From contig JAACJM010000281.1 of NCBI GenBank assembly GCA_013368315.1, forward strand, positions 1 to 64,000: DNA of 64,000 bases, in the 5' to 3' direction. Positions 1-10,713 of this stretch are shown here, one piece after another. The translations under genes and the position numbers were made by a program. The notes below the pieces were generated by a model. The model was not told the origin of the DNA. It saw only the letters and a list, made by a program, of their open reading frames with translations, and ran no database searches. The stretch comes from Tetrapyrgos nigripes. Lineage: Eukaryota > Basidiomycota > Agaricomycetes > Agaricales > Campanellaceae. Positions within the stretch are counted from its first letter, which is position 1. The number at the start of each line of letters is the position of its first letter.

Positions 1-2498
1 CTTTGAACCTACTGTCATGTTCTTCAGATTGACAAACTCGCCAGCTACTTTCCAGGGCCTCATGAACTCCATCTTCTCAGACTTGATTGCAGCCAGTCTG
101 AGAAGATGGAGTTCATGAGGCCCTGGAAAGTAGCTGGCGAGTTTGTCAATCTGAAGAACATGACGGTAGCAGTTTATCTGGATGCCATCCTGATCTTCAG
201 TGGGACTCTGGAAGAGTATCGAGAGGTGGTTCAGGAAGTGCTAGCCAGGTTGAAAAGGAATGATCTGTATCTGAGGCCAGAGAAATGCGAGTTTGAACAG
301 GAAAAGATAGAATATCTTGGGTTGATTATCTGGGAGGGGCAAGTCCATATGGACCCTGTGAAGGTGGCAGCAGTACAGCACTGGCCAGTCCCCCACAATG
401 TCTGTGACATCTGGCATTCTTGGGCTTTGCTAACTTCTATCAACGATTCATACAGAACTTTGCCAAAACTGCTCGACCTCTGAATGACCTTACACATAAA
501 GACATCTCATTTAACTGGGGAACTCAACAGGAAGCCTTTGACTCCCTTCGAACTCCCTTCACATCTGCTCCCATTCTTACACTCTGGTCACCAGATCATC
601 CTACCCGAGTCAAAGTAGATGCTTCTAACTTCACAACAGGGGGAGCCCTGATGCAGATGTTAGAAGATGGTCTTTGGCACCCAGTAGCATTCTGTTCAGC
701 ATCCATGCAGTCAGCCAAACGCAATTATGAAATTTACAACCGAGAGATGCTGGCTATTATTGAGGCACTGAAGGACTGGTGGAGTTATCTGGAATGACTA
801 CCACAGCCCTTTGAGATCATCACAGACCACTCCAATCTACGAGTTCTTGGTGAACAGCACAGGATCTCAGTCGACAACAAGTGAGATGGGCCCTTTGGCT
901 ATCACACTTTGACTTCCAACTACTCCATCGCCCAGGCAAAGCAAATACCCAAGCAGACGCTCTCTCTCACCTTCCTCCCACCAAGTTACAGACCGAGAAG
1001 ACAACTTGGAAACCACAGTACTCAGACCTAAACACGTCATAAGGCTTGCTGCTACTGCGCTGGTCAACCCCCTAGAGGAACAGATTCAGCAGGCACTGGG
1101 GAGAGAAGTGGAGGTGTTAAAAGGACTAGAGAAGTTGAGGAAGGAGGGTTACAATGACTTGCCAATGGCTTACCTGAATGGGAAGAGAATAATGGATTGG
1201 TATACCACAAGGGGCGAGTCTACATTCCTCCAGATGAAGAGCTGCAGAAGGCAATAGTAGAACAGTGCCACAATGAGCCATCTGCAGGACATCCAGGGCT
1301 ACATGGGACACTTGACCTGGTAACCTTGCACTTCTGGTGGTCCACTGTTCGCTCCTTTGTGGAGAAGTATGTTGAGGGATGTGACAAGTGCGCCAGGAAG
1401 AAGCTACAGCATCACCCACAAGCAGTAATCCAACCCTTAGACATACCCTTAGGACTCTGGGAAGAAGTCGGAGTCAACCTCATTACACAGCTACCATCCT
1501 CGCAAGGTTATGACGCAATCCTAGTCTGCACTGACCTCTATGGAAAACAAGTCCATACCCTTCCCTGCACCTCTAACATCACTGCCACTGAAGTCGCCAA
1601 CCTATACTACTGAGAGATTTTCCACCTTCATGGCCTTCCACTTCGCTTTGTGTCTGATTGTGGTCCACAGTTTGCAGCCCAAGCCATGTGCTCTCTATTA
1701 GATCGTCTCAGGATCAAGTCAAACCTTTCCTCAGGCTACCAACCCCAGACAAATGGACAGACAGAATGAGGAAGTGGAGAAATACCTACATCTCTACACT
1801 AACTATAGGCAGGATGATTGGGTAGAGCACCTTCCTATGGCTGAGTTTGTTCTGAACTCCCACACACACTCTGCACATGGCTTGGCACCTTTCGAGGTGA
1901 CTTATGGCTACCTTCCTCTGTTCAACATACCAGTGGGCCGTCGCACAGGGATCTCAGATGTAGAAGATCAGCTCAAAGTCCTAAGGCAGGTTTGAAAATA
2001 TGCAGGAGAAGCATTACACCTAGCCAAGCACCATATGAAGGAAGGATACGAAAGAGGGAAACGGAAGGGACATCAGTTCAAGGTTGGAGACTATGTCTGG
2101 CTGAGTGCAGAAGACATTGACTTGAAACTTTCAAGTGACAAGTTGGGGATTGACAGTTGGGACCATACGAGATTATGGAAAAAGTTGGAGAGTTAGACTA
2201 TCAGCTAGACCTCCCTGAATCTCTTAATCGTCTGCACCCAGTATTCCACGTTGACAAACTCTACCCCTACAAGGGTAATTTGGTGAATGGGCTCTTACCT
2301 GAGGAGCCAGTATACCTTGAAGGGGAGGATGAGCCCCTTCTGGATAGCAGGATATGATGGAGGCAACTGGAATACCTTGTCAAGTGGAAAGGGTATGACG
2401 ACAGTCATAACTCATGGGAGCTGGTTGTAAATCTCAAAAATGTGAAGCGCAAGATCACAGCATTCCACAAGAAACACCCAGAGGCAACAAAGATTTAG
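1..2498 (+). pseudogene. Ty3/Gypsy (chromovirus) pol, 5'-truncated by the window and decayed
   Basis: Retrotransposon polyprotein relic read over several frames. The RT palm start (LTNSPATFQG) is cut by a fold-back duplication and resumes as VYLDAILIFS, where the catalytic YLDD has become YLDA. The RT thumb and RNase H follow from about 420 to 990 (VDASNFTTGGAL, REMLAIIEALKDW, ITDHSNL). The integrase HHCC finger lies at about 1260-1400 (HNEPSAGHPG, CDKCARKK). The integrase core runs from about 1500 to 1990 (CTDLYGK, SDCGPQF, QTNGQTE). A GPY/F-type module (MGPYEIMEK, LHPVFHVDKLYPY) begins at 2157. After an in-frame TGA at 2355-2357, a chromodomain reads YLVKWKGYDDSHNSWE and ends at TAG 2496-2498. 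That domain order is the Ty3/Gypsy chromovirus type. Stops and frame changes throughout show it is dead. Confidence 0.93.
14..164. repeat. Perfect 70-bp inverted repeat with 11-nt loop inside gypsy RT
   Basis: Bases 14-83 are the exact reverse complement of 95-164, separated by 84-94. The left arm is normal RT coding sequence (FFRLTNSPATFQG...). The right arm is an inverted copy placed exactly where the next RT codons (toward YLDD) should follow. This is a de novo inverted duplication rather than a TIR pair. Confidence 0.97.
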
Positions 2499-2630
2499 GA
2501 TTCATCAAGGATGATGAAGTGTAGGAGGGGGTAATGTCATGATGTCTATATTTGGTACTATTTATTTCAGATCTTTACACCATATGACTCTTGTTCCACA
2601 TGCTACACACCGGACATTTCACTTCTCCGA

Positions 2631-2698
2631 TACAGCTTCTTTTACAGCTTCCTTTACAGCTTTGTTTACAGCTTCCTTTACAGCTTCTCTACAGCTTT
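2631..2698. repeat. 12-bp tandem repeat (TTTACAGCTTCC-like), about 6 copies
   Basis: Six imperfect units of TTTACAGCTTCC in the LTR just upstream of its TATA box. The position suits promoter-proximal repeats, but function is inferred only. Confidence 0.85.
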
Positions 2699-2707
2699 AC
2701 TTTTACA

Positions 2708-2715
2708 TATATAAA
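2708..2715 (+). promoter_or_regulatory. TATA box of the gypsy LTR
   Basis: TATATAAA immediately upstream of the hAT insertion point. It fits an LTR core promoter, now separated from its downstream sequence by 6.7 kb. Confidence 0.5.
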
Positions 2716-2723
2716 CCCTGTCC
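2716..2723. repeat. hAT target-site duplication, left (CCCTGTCC)
   Basis: Matches 9435-9442 exactly; 8 bp as expected for hAT. Confidence 0.92.
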
Positions 2724-2945
2724 TAGGGCTCAGCACGGGTACACCCGTGGATTACCCGTAGCCAGACCCGCGGGTAAGACCAATCTCACAACTCAAATCC
2801 GTATCCGTCGGGTAATTGACTCTGGGTAACCTGTATCCGGGTATCCGACCCGCAGGTTTTATGGGTACCTGCCTGTACCTGCAGTTCCAGGTATCCACCA
2901 TCCGCGGTTGCTCAACGGATGTGGATTACCTGCAGGTAATTCACA
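2724..2945. repeat. Left TIR and subterminal CGGGTA/TACCCG cluster
   Basis: Begins with the 13-bp TIR. Then come many CGGGTA, TACCCG and ACCCGC words in both orientations (ACACCCGTGG, GACCCGCGGGTA, CCGGGTATCCGACCCGC). Clustered short subterminal motifs are typical hAT transposase-binding regions. Confidence 0.8.
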
Positions 2946-3865
2946 TCTTCTTAGCAATATTCCTCACAGCATTATTCAATGTATTCATAATACTATATTT
3001 CAACTCGATAATTAACTATACTAATGAAGTAGAGTCAACTGTTGGTCCGAGAACTACATGGAAGGTTGATGATCGTTGAATGAGCATATCAAAAAAACGC
3101 TCGACGCACACGTCGTCCTTCCCTCTCACGTCAAAGAACATTTCCCTAGATCTACACCAGCACCAGATGTTTTGTCTCCACTTCTTTCATGTTCAGCTCC
3201 ATCTTCCTTATCAATACCCTCCTCACTCAGTACACCCATAACGAATGCTCTAACAGAAGAGAAGAAGAAACTCATTCCACTACTCGCAGGGTCCTCCACT
3301 GTCCTCCTCGCCGTGAGACACACGTGCGAGGCCTCAAGCTTCAAGCCCAGCGCAAGTACCAGCACGGAATATGAACCCAATGAAACCCATAGTCCAAAAT
3401 GAACGGTACGTACTTTTGATGATTACCTGTGGAATGTTCCGCAATCTAAATATTAGATAAGTTTTAGATGTATTTGCAGGAGGTATATTGATGTGGCTTG
3501 GATGTGGCGCATGGTGGATAGTGCTTGACGCCCCCATCGCGTCCCTTTCCCCCAGACATGCCAATTCGGGGTGAACGGTAGCTGTTGACCGTCTTGGACA
3601 TAGGCAGAAAATTTTACCCAATGGTCTATGTCGCCTGTACTCACCGTCTATCTGCCTGCATGCAGCCTCTCGATTAAGCGATTCCGCACATAGGACTGGG
3701 TCGATGTATGTACGGCTGGCCTCTACGAATAGTATTCTCAAATAGCGAGTGACCGTTAGTTAGCGTGAGCGTTTGCATAACTAGAACCACACCAAAAACC
3801 CAAAAGAAAAAAAAAAGAAAAGAAAAAAAAACAAGCGAAACGAAACGAAACGAAACGAAAACACT
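2946..3865. other. hAT internal region with no recognised gene
   Basis: Open frames occur (for example + 3076-3402, 108 codons, Ser/Pro-rich) but I recognise no domain. At 3834-3860 there is a (CGAAA)n pentanucleotide tract just beyond the captured gene fragment. Given the neighbouring capture, more host DNA could be present here unrecognised. Confidence 0.5.
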
Positions 3866-5497
3866 CACTCCTCGCCCTTCCTCCTCCTCTCCCCAGCTTC
3901 ATCTCTCTGTCTCTGTTCAATGACCACCTTTTCCTTGGTCGCTTCGGAAAATTCTTCTTTGAGGAGTCTGTTTGGGTGGGGGCGGGTGAGTTTTGATTAA
4001 TCAAACAAAGAAAGAAAGCAAACGACGACAAAAACTCAAAACTCACCTACTAGTAACCCCCTCCCACAACTTCCTACACTCATACTTTTCCTGTCTATCC
4101 AACGGTCTCACCTGTTTTGGTACAGGGAACAACGTTGATAGGTCTATAAGTGTATTCCACTCTTCTTCGCCTTTAGCTTTGTCTTTGTCTTTACCCGTAC
4201 CCATCGTACCCTTTGTGCCTCCTTTAGAGTCTTTAGAGTCTTGAGTCGTACCAGGGAGCAACAAATCTCCTTTACTCTCCGCAATATTCGATTTCGGATG
4301 TTTGGAAGGATTGGGAAGAGCAGTGTGTGAAGGGTTCAGTGAGGATGGGGCTGTGTATGCGTGTTGGTTATGCTGGGTTGTGTTTGTGGATTTGTTACCT
4401 GCATAGAGAGAGAGACGGCGTAGAAGTAAGGAGTAAGAGTAAGGATAGGCATATTAGGTATAGGATTAGAACCCATTCGGGTGGAACCCACTCACCCGAA
4501 TAAGTAAACGACCCACTTCCAACCCTCTTCCACCTAATCTCTCCTCTCCAACTTCCTTCTAAAACAGCTACAACATGAGACGGGGGCACGTGTTTGACTT
4601 TGGTCCATTGTTCCCAGTTTTCATCAGCGTCATCAACGTCGTCGTCGTCGTCCTCAGACAACGAAGAGGAAGAATCGGTGTCAGCGTTGGCAGAGGAAGA
4701 GTCTTTGGAAGCACGGGGAGAAGAGCCAGAACCAGGAACAGTGTGAATGACACCTTCGATTCTAAAATTGGCTTTGCCTAGCCAGGACTGGGAGTAGGAG
4801 TAATAGAGTAGGAGATTAGGTAGGCATTTTTTCGTCGAAAAAACATACTCACTTCCTCCTTATACTCCACCACTGCTCTGAAACCTCCTGGCCCTGATCC
4901 TCCTTTGATGTTGTTGGTGGTACAACTAACGATCAAACTCTGTCTTTGCTTTTCGAAGAAGACAAAAAGCTACCAGCAAAGCTCTTTGTCGATTTGACGC
5001 TCTTCAAGCTCGCTGCATCCGAGTTGAGGGCAGGGACGCTGACACTGGAAGTACTGGAGTAGATTTGGGCAATGAGTGGGTCTTCGTTATTGTGGATTAA
5101 AGGAAGGACGTCCCAATGTGCACGAAAGTGTTCACCTAGGACAGAGTTGTATGGTTTGCAGACTTTGCCTCGCTGTAAACAAAGCGATCAGTAGATGAAA
5201 GAAGGAAAGAAAGAAGATAAAACGCATGATAAGCTTTAGATCTTTACACATCGCAAACTGAATAACAGCCAGCATGCAGTCAAAGGGGTCATCGTAGTAG
5301 TTGATGCTGAAGAAGTTAGTACATCACCACAAAGAAAAAGAAGAAGGAAACACACGCAGCAAAATAATCGGGTCTATCCAAATAGTTTGAAAACTCGAGA
5401 TTTCAAGGAGAGAGGCGGGTAGAGACAGCCGCATTGAAGCAATGTCTTTTACGCCCAAACACTTTTTGACACCATACTCCTTTCTAGTGCCCGCCAT
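3866..5497 (-). pseudogene. Captured fragment of an oxysterol-binding protein (ORP/OSBP) gene
   Basis: Read on the minus strand, exons of a sterol/lipid-transfer protein appear in order. Near 5385-5353: YLDRPDYFAA. At 5311-5236: INYYDDPFDCMLAVIQFAMC, then KDLKLI. From 5168: GKVCKPYNSVLGEHFRAHWD, the family's KP-x-NP-x-LGE-x-F-like motif. At about 4770-4470: WLGKANFRIEGVIHTV, an acidic insert and VAVLEGSWRGEIRW. At 4264-4043: EWNTLIDLSTLF and RPLDRQEKYECRKLWE. At 3940-3866: FSEATKEKVVIEQRQRDEA. Introns with consensus ends remain (GTGAGT...CAG between the last two exons), so genomic DNA rather than a cDNA was captured. A stop follows KDRV near 4934, one donor site (ATGCGT near 5227) has lost its G, the HHPP signature block is missing, and the C-terminal WxPRFF-type end is absent. 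It lies wholly inside the hAT. Confidence 0.8.
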
Positions 5498-6318
5498 TGT
5501 GGTTAATTCACCTGGTAACTTAACGGTGACCGTTAGGCTCACCCTTCTATCCCGAGCTCTTGCATTTCGATGTTTCTAGTGTGGTGTCAACTGTATTTAT
5601 GGGTACAACCACGTAATGAGGAATGAGAGAGAGGGAAAGACGATGCGTCACTAGTATATGCATTTGTTTACCTACAGCCTTAATCCAAGGCCATAGGTAA
5701 ACACTCAACAGCGTTACTATGAGTTCTCTTCAGACTTTCAAGCAGCACGAAGGCAGTGACCATTGGCACCACTGAACGCCTCTGTCGCGGTACCTGAATA
5801 TGTTTCGGTATCCTGCCAAATGAATTTGCTTCGTTTTGGCACTGCTAAACGAATATGTTTGGTTTTGCACTGCATTGTCAACGTCTGTATCGTTCAGATG
5901 GAAGCTTGGTGCGCTTTTTCCCTTTTTTGATTCTCATTCTTCGTACAAGCAACACGTGGGCCTAAAGTACGCAACCACAACCCTGGAGCAGCGGAAAGTG
6001 GGCCAGCGCATTGCATACTTTTTTCCTTTACTCATCTCCGCCTTCTGAATACTGACGATGATTTCGGGAATTGTAGGGTATCTAAATCTTTTATTCGACA
6101 TATCTAGAATAAGGGACAAGGAACTGGATGCAAGCTAGATGCATTGCCTTGCAGTAATTTGGTCACCCGTAGTCCACGGTTGGACAAAGCGCAAGACCAT
6201 ATTTGGTCACAGCAGTGTTTTGTGCGTCTTCATTGTTCTAGTCACGACTTGTTCATTTATAAAACCTCTTTCCTCTAGCATCTACAACCCTATACCAACC
6301 TCCCTCTCTTCCACCACT
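5498..6318. other. hAT leader, no recognised gene
   Basis: Sequence between the captured fragment and the transposase start. Short frames only. The transposase promoter presumably lies here (a TTTATAAAA-like word at about 6257-6264, some 60 bp upstream of the ATG). Confidence 0.5.
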
Positions 6319-9216
6319 ATGTCCACTGGCACAAAACGAAAACACGCCTCAAGTACTGATGAATCTTCTCAAAAGAAGAAAAAGAAGACGAAGAGCCGCT
6401 CTGATGTGGACAGCCAACCCGAAGTGTCTCAAGCTTCCACGTCTGCGTCTGCACCTGCTGCCACCGTTACAAAGGGATTGAGTAGTGTGAGACTTGCATT
6501 CAACAAGAGATATGAAGGAAAGACCATGGGGGAGATTCTTCGTATGTGCTGGCTTCGCTTCTCATCATTTCGTCTCTCACTTGCTTCTGCTGTAGCTATC
6601 CTCACTGCAAAGTTTCAATGCCCCAACGCTTCTAACGTCTATAATCATTTCCACGCTCCTACCCTCGAGATGCACAAGGGAGAGTACTCCCTGAAGTTTA
6701 TTTGCAAGACGTGTGTCATAGTTTTTGTATTTTATTCATGCTGTGCTCATTTTACCTCTAGAAAACCCAGTATCAGCTTACGCCGCGCACCATGGGAGGA
6801 CTCAACTGGCAACCTCAGGAAGCACATTAACTCCTGTGACCCCAAAGAGAAAGGTAGCATTGTGGAGCTCATTGCAACCCAACGCTATGACGCTGCCAAG
6901 CTTCGCTTTCTCCTTGCTATTTGGGTTACACGTCGCAAATGCCCATTCAAGATGATTGATGACCTGGAGCTTCATGAAATCCTTACTATGCTCTATCATC
7001 GGGTTGACATTCCGCACTCCACTACAATCTCCCGCGACGTCAAGATGATACATGAAATGGCCAAAGTCAAGGTTATTTCAGAATTGAGTGTGCGTTTTCT
7101 ACTTTTCGCTGACTGTCTCTCTGCTGATCCTTCTTGCCAGGCATACACCGGAAGGATTCATTTTGCCCTTGATGGGTGGTCTTCGCCAAACCATCTATCT
7201 ATCCTTGGTATCTCTCTCATACGCTACCACGACCGTAAGCTACAGGAGATGACTCTGGATTTTGTTCAGTGAGCAATTATATTATTCTTGTACCCGTTTA
7301 AGCTGATAAGATGTTCTGCAGGCTTCGAGGCTCACATACTGGCAAATATTTGGCCAACATGTTCCTGAAGGTGCTTCAAGACTTCAGAATCGACCAGAAG
7401 ATTCTCGCTGTTGCTGGTGATAATGCGGAAAACAACTCAACCATGATCACTCATCTTGGGACGCTTCTTGGCAACTTCGATGGTCACAAGGCTCGAGTCC
7501 GGTGCTTTGCGCACATCATGAATCTTGTGGTCAAGGCGATACTGTCTGTGTTCACTGGCAAAACTAAGGTCACCGAACTTGGCCTTGATCTTGAGAAGGA
7601 CGAGCAGGAGGAGGAAGAGGAGGAAGACGTTAACACTGCTGAGGATGACGAGTTGGATCCCGATCGGGAAGCTTTTGATGAAGAGGTGATTGAGAAGGTG
7701 AATGAAAAAATGGACGAGCTAGCTGCTGCGCATGCAATTAAGATCACGGTTGGGGATTTCAAAGAGGGCAAGAAAGGAATGGCAAAGGTGCGCTCTCAGT
7801 CATCTATTTCTTCTCCAGTCATTGATGCCTTTTCTCTTTCTCGCTTTCAGGTGTCGGCTCTGTCTTGCAAGAACTATTACAACTGCGACTTCCGTGAAGA
7901 CCTGAAGGAGTTGGCAGTGACTCAAGGCCTGAAGACACAGCATACTCTCAGTCAACCGGTCACAACCAGATGGAACACCACATCGGAGATGATCAATGGA
8001 GCTGTCGAAATAGAGGAGTGTATTATGGATGTCACCAACCGACCAGCATGGAACAAGCCCAATGGCAAGAAACTACGTCAACTCTGTCCTGAAGAAAAGG
8101 AGTGGAAAGTCCTCAAAGATCTTCAAGAACCTCTCGATGTATGTTTTGATTTAACTCTTTCTCGAATCTATGCTCATGATCATTTCCTACAGCTCTTCCT
8201 TTCAAAGACGAAGGAGTACTCCCAGTCCTCTGTCGCCCTTCTCCACAATGTCATCCTAGACATGGACTCTTTCCGTGAAGCCCTATCAGATGTGCGGGAT
8301 GATGCAGCAAAACATCCTGCTGTCCGGTACTCGATGGTCAAAGGTATAGCTGTGCTTGACAAATACTACAGCTTGACCGATGACTCAGAGTTATATCGTG
8401 CTGTTATGAGTGAGTTTCTTTTGTTTCTTTTTCTTTTTGTCTTTACTCTCGCTCACTGGTTTTTTCAGTTATGCACCCCAAGTACAAAGCTCAGTACTTT
8501 CGTGACAAGGGGTGGGAGGAAGACTGGATCAAGACTGCCATTCAGATTGCCCGCCAGATTTGGCAAGATCGCTATCGCCCTGTCACCAGTCCAGATACTT
8601 CGCAATCAAAGCCAAAGGTAAAGTCTCTTATTATTTGCATTTTAGTATATATTCCTCAGCACACAATCGCTTTTGCAGAACGCACTCCATGCCAAACATT
8701 TCGCTCAAGGAGCCAACCCCATTGACAATGCATTCGAGAAGTACATTAAGACTGCAACCCAAGATGACATCGACGACCCCCTTGTGTATTGGGAGCTACA
8801 ACGGAAGAACAACCCTCATCTTGCACAAATGGGTCTAGACTACTGCTCGGTACCAGGTTAGTTATATCTTTATTACTGCGAGTTTCTCTACCTGACTATG
8901 TATCTTAGTGACCTCTGTTCATACAGAACAGTCTTTCTCGTCAGGTAGTGCCATGGTCTCTCGATTCCACCATGCATTGAGCGATAGCTCTTTGCATTCT
9001 GGGGTGGTGGTTTGTTCCTGGCATGACTTGGGCTTCATACCAATGGATGAAGTTTGCGAGAAATTCCAGCAAAACAACAAGCGATGGAAGGCTACTGCTC
9101 AATCACACGAGAGAGAGTCAGCTGCCACCGAGACTAAAGGTAAAACCAATGAAGTAGTTATTATTGACGATGATGATGAGTCTGGAAGCAATGAGGGGTC
9201 TGATAGTGATGAGTAG
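6319..9216 (+). CDS. hAT transposase, 10 exons, 799 aa, apparently intact
   Basis: Cut-and-paste transposase of the host element. A continuous reading is obtained with exons 6319-6541, 6596-6710, 6762-7089, 7141-7268, 7322-7787, 7851-8138, 8193-8409, 8469-8617, 8679-8856 and 8909-9216. All introns are GT...AG and 51-63 nt; the exons sum to 2,400 nt with no stop. Start ATG 6319 gives a basic N-terminus (MSTGTKRKH; KKKKKTKSR). A BED-like finger follows (FICK, NLRKHINSC, about residues 107-135). The catalytic core shows FALDGW (D233), AGDN (D298) and RCFAHIMNLVVKAIL (325-339). An acidic insert sits at about 358-380. Late come HPKYKAQYFRDKGWEEDWI and the hAT dimerisation motif TSVHTEQSF (about 699-707). 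The tail is acidic (DDDDESGSNEG). Some donor sites are non-GTRAGT (GTGCGT), so individual junctions are predictions. Confidence 0.9.
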
Positions 9217-9289
9217 CAGTTTGTGTTACCTTTTTCTTCATGTATTGTAATGTAGTTTTACTTTCGAAATGTACGGATACGCTCGGGTT

Positions 9290-9434
9290 TGCAAATTTTT
9301 CAAAAACTCAAACCCGTATCCGAAAGTATCTGTATCCGCTGGGTGTGGCTGTGCTGGGTACCCGGTACCCGCGGGTTCGGATGCGGGTACCCGTCCAGGT
9401 ACCTGGCAATTACCCGGACCTGTGCTGAGCCCTA
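9290..9434. repeat. Right subterminal CGGGTA/TACCCG cluster and right TIR
   Basis: Dense CGGGTA/TACCCG words, including CGGTACCCGCGGG, precede the 13-bp TIR at 9422-9434 and mirror the left end. Confidence 0.8.
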
Positions 9435-9640
9435 CCCTGTCCTGACACCTGGTTCCCCATCTCGACCTCTTCATCGTTGGGACCAGGTGTGTATCTTCCT
9501 TTTCATTACTTCTTTCACCTTTACTGATGGGCACTGTAGTTCCAGTACTTATTGCTGTCTGTTAGGTATTTAATACATGCTTCATCATTGGGACCAGTTC
9601 CAGTACTTATTGCTGTCTGTTAGTCAAGTCAAGCCCATAG
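9435..9640 (+). repeat. Distal part of the gypsy 3' LTR (after the hAT insertion)
   Basis: Starts with the second CCCTGTCC. It contains two copies of a module including GGGACCAG and TTCCAGTACTTATTGCTGTC (about 9477-9565 and 9587-9624). The LTR's 3' boundary is not resolved because no other LTR copy is in view. Confidence 0.5.
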
Positions 9641-10713
9641 CTCCTCATTATCACTATCTAAGTGCTCGCCTCTTTGTGACAAGGACCTTATAGAGAGCAG
9701 GACTCAGCTATAAGAAAAACTATACTATGAACTGGCAGTATACTAGAAATGGGGTCTATTGACACTAAGTCTATAGTAGTGCCAAAAAAACATAAGAGGA
9801 ATAGGCAAAGACTACGCAAACCTATAACGACTGATTGGCAGTAAAGGAATGTGAGTCATACAAGTGGAGCCCAGCATGGATGGTGGAGCTATGTGAGTCA
9901 GAATGACTACAGCTGCCAGTTCCAGAAAGGTACCCTTAGTCAAGAGGATGAAGTGAAGGGAACATAGAAAGCCCATTAGTTTTAGATAATATTCTACATT
10001 TCCTAGATACCCTAATTAGAAATTACCTACTTAATCTAGTAGTATGGACAAGCATGGACTGGTGATTAGACTAATATTTCTGTGTTTCTTATGTACCTTT
10101 TAGCGGACATTAAAAAGAAATGTAGAACTGTATAGTAGTAGCTGCGAGTAGTATAAAAGGACTAGGTATTTCTTGTAGTTACTCAAGCCATGTACTGTAG
10201 AGTATTGGTCATCTCACTAGCACTAGCTGTAGAGACTGCAAAACATGGACTACACTTCTACCAAATTTACCTCACTCACATCAAGTATAAACATAGTGTG
10301 TGGATCAATAGTGTTGAATCAAATTTGTTGGCTTTTGTGTGTTACCTTTTGTGAAACTGGTTATAAGGCATTTGGGCCTACAAATTGTGAATTGAAACTG
10401 TTGGTTATATCTTTGTGGACTTGTTATAGTCTTTGTGTGTGTTTAACTTGTGTGCATTCATGCAAAACCCCTACCAAAACCCCCAAAAGTCCTTGTAGTA
10501 CAAGTGAACTGTTGAGTATTCTGACTACTCGGAACACTCACACTTTACTATTTGTATAAAAGTCTACACTTACACAAAAGACACCTATTAGTGAGGTGCT
10601 GGAGTCAGCTAGGATGTGAATAGGGGCCAGTGATGATGGTGGTGATGGTGTCATTGTCATTGTCGTTGTCGCAATTAACGCCTATACATTGGGTGTAGTA
10701 CTATCTGTCACAT
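9641..10713. other. No gene recognised
   Basis: About 1.07 kb of low-information sequence with short frames. The longest (+ 10245-10559) has no recognisable domain. It may be non-coding remains of the retroelement whose gag relic follows. Confidence 0.5.

Larger units (their letters stand above)
2535..2723 (+). repeat. 3' LTR of the gypsy element, proximal part
   Basis: A purine-rich tract (GGAGGGGG at 2523-2530) precedes TGTCATGATGTC at 2535, the expected polypurine-tract/LTR junction about 37 bp after the pol stop. The segment contains a 12-bp minisatellite and a TATATAAA box at 2708-2715. A hAT element interrupts it at 2724. The distal part resumes at 9435. Confidence 0.75.
2724..9434 (+). 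mobile_element. Complete hAT-superfamily DNA transposon, 6,711 bp
   Basis: 13-bp terminal inverted repeats TAGGGCTCAGCAC (2724-2736) and GTGCTGAGCCCTA (9422-9434) are exact complements. They are flanked by the 8-bp direct repeat CCCTGTCC (2716-2723 and 9435-9442), the hAT target-duplication length. The element contains a spliced hAT transposase gene on + and, on -, a captured fragment of an oxysterol-binding-protein gene. Both subterminal regions are packed with CGGGTA/TACCCG words. It is inserted in a gypsy 3' LTR. Intact ends, an intact target duplication and an open transposase suggest a young, possibly autonomous copy. Confidence 0.95.

Noticed and set aside
3076..3402. Plus-strand 108-codon frame inside the hAT as a second transposon gene
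   Set aside because: Ser/Pro-rich, no start context, splice structure or motif; could equally be captured or random sequence.
10245..10559. 104-codon plus-strand frame, Cys/Leu-rich
   Set aside because: No domain, no neighbouring gene structure, and no conserved counterpart in the window.
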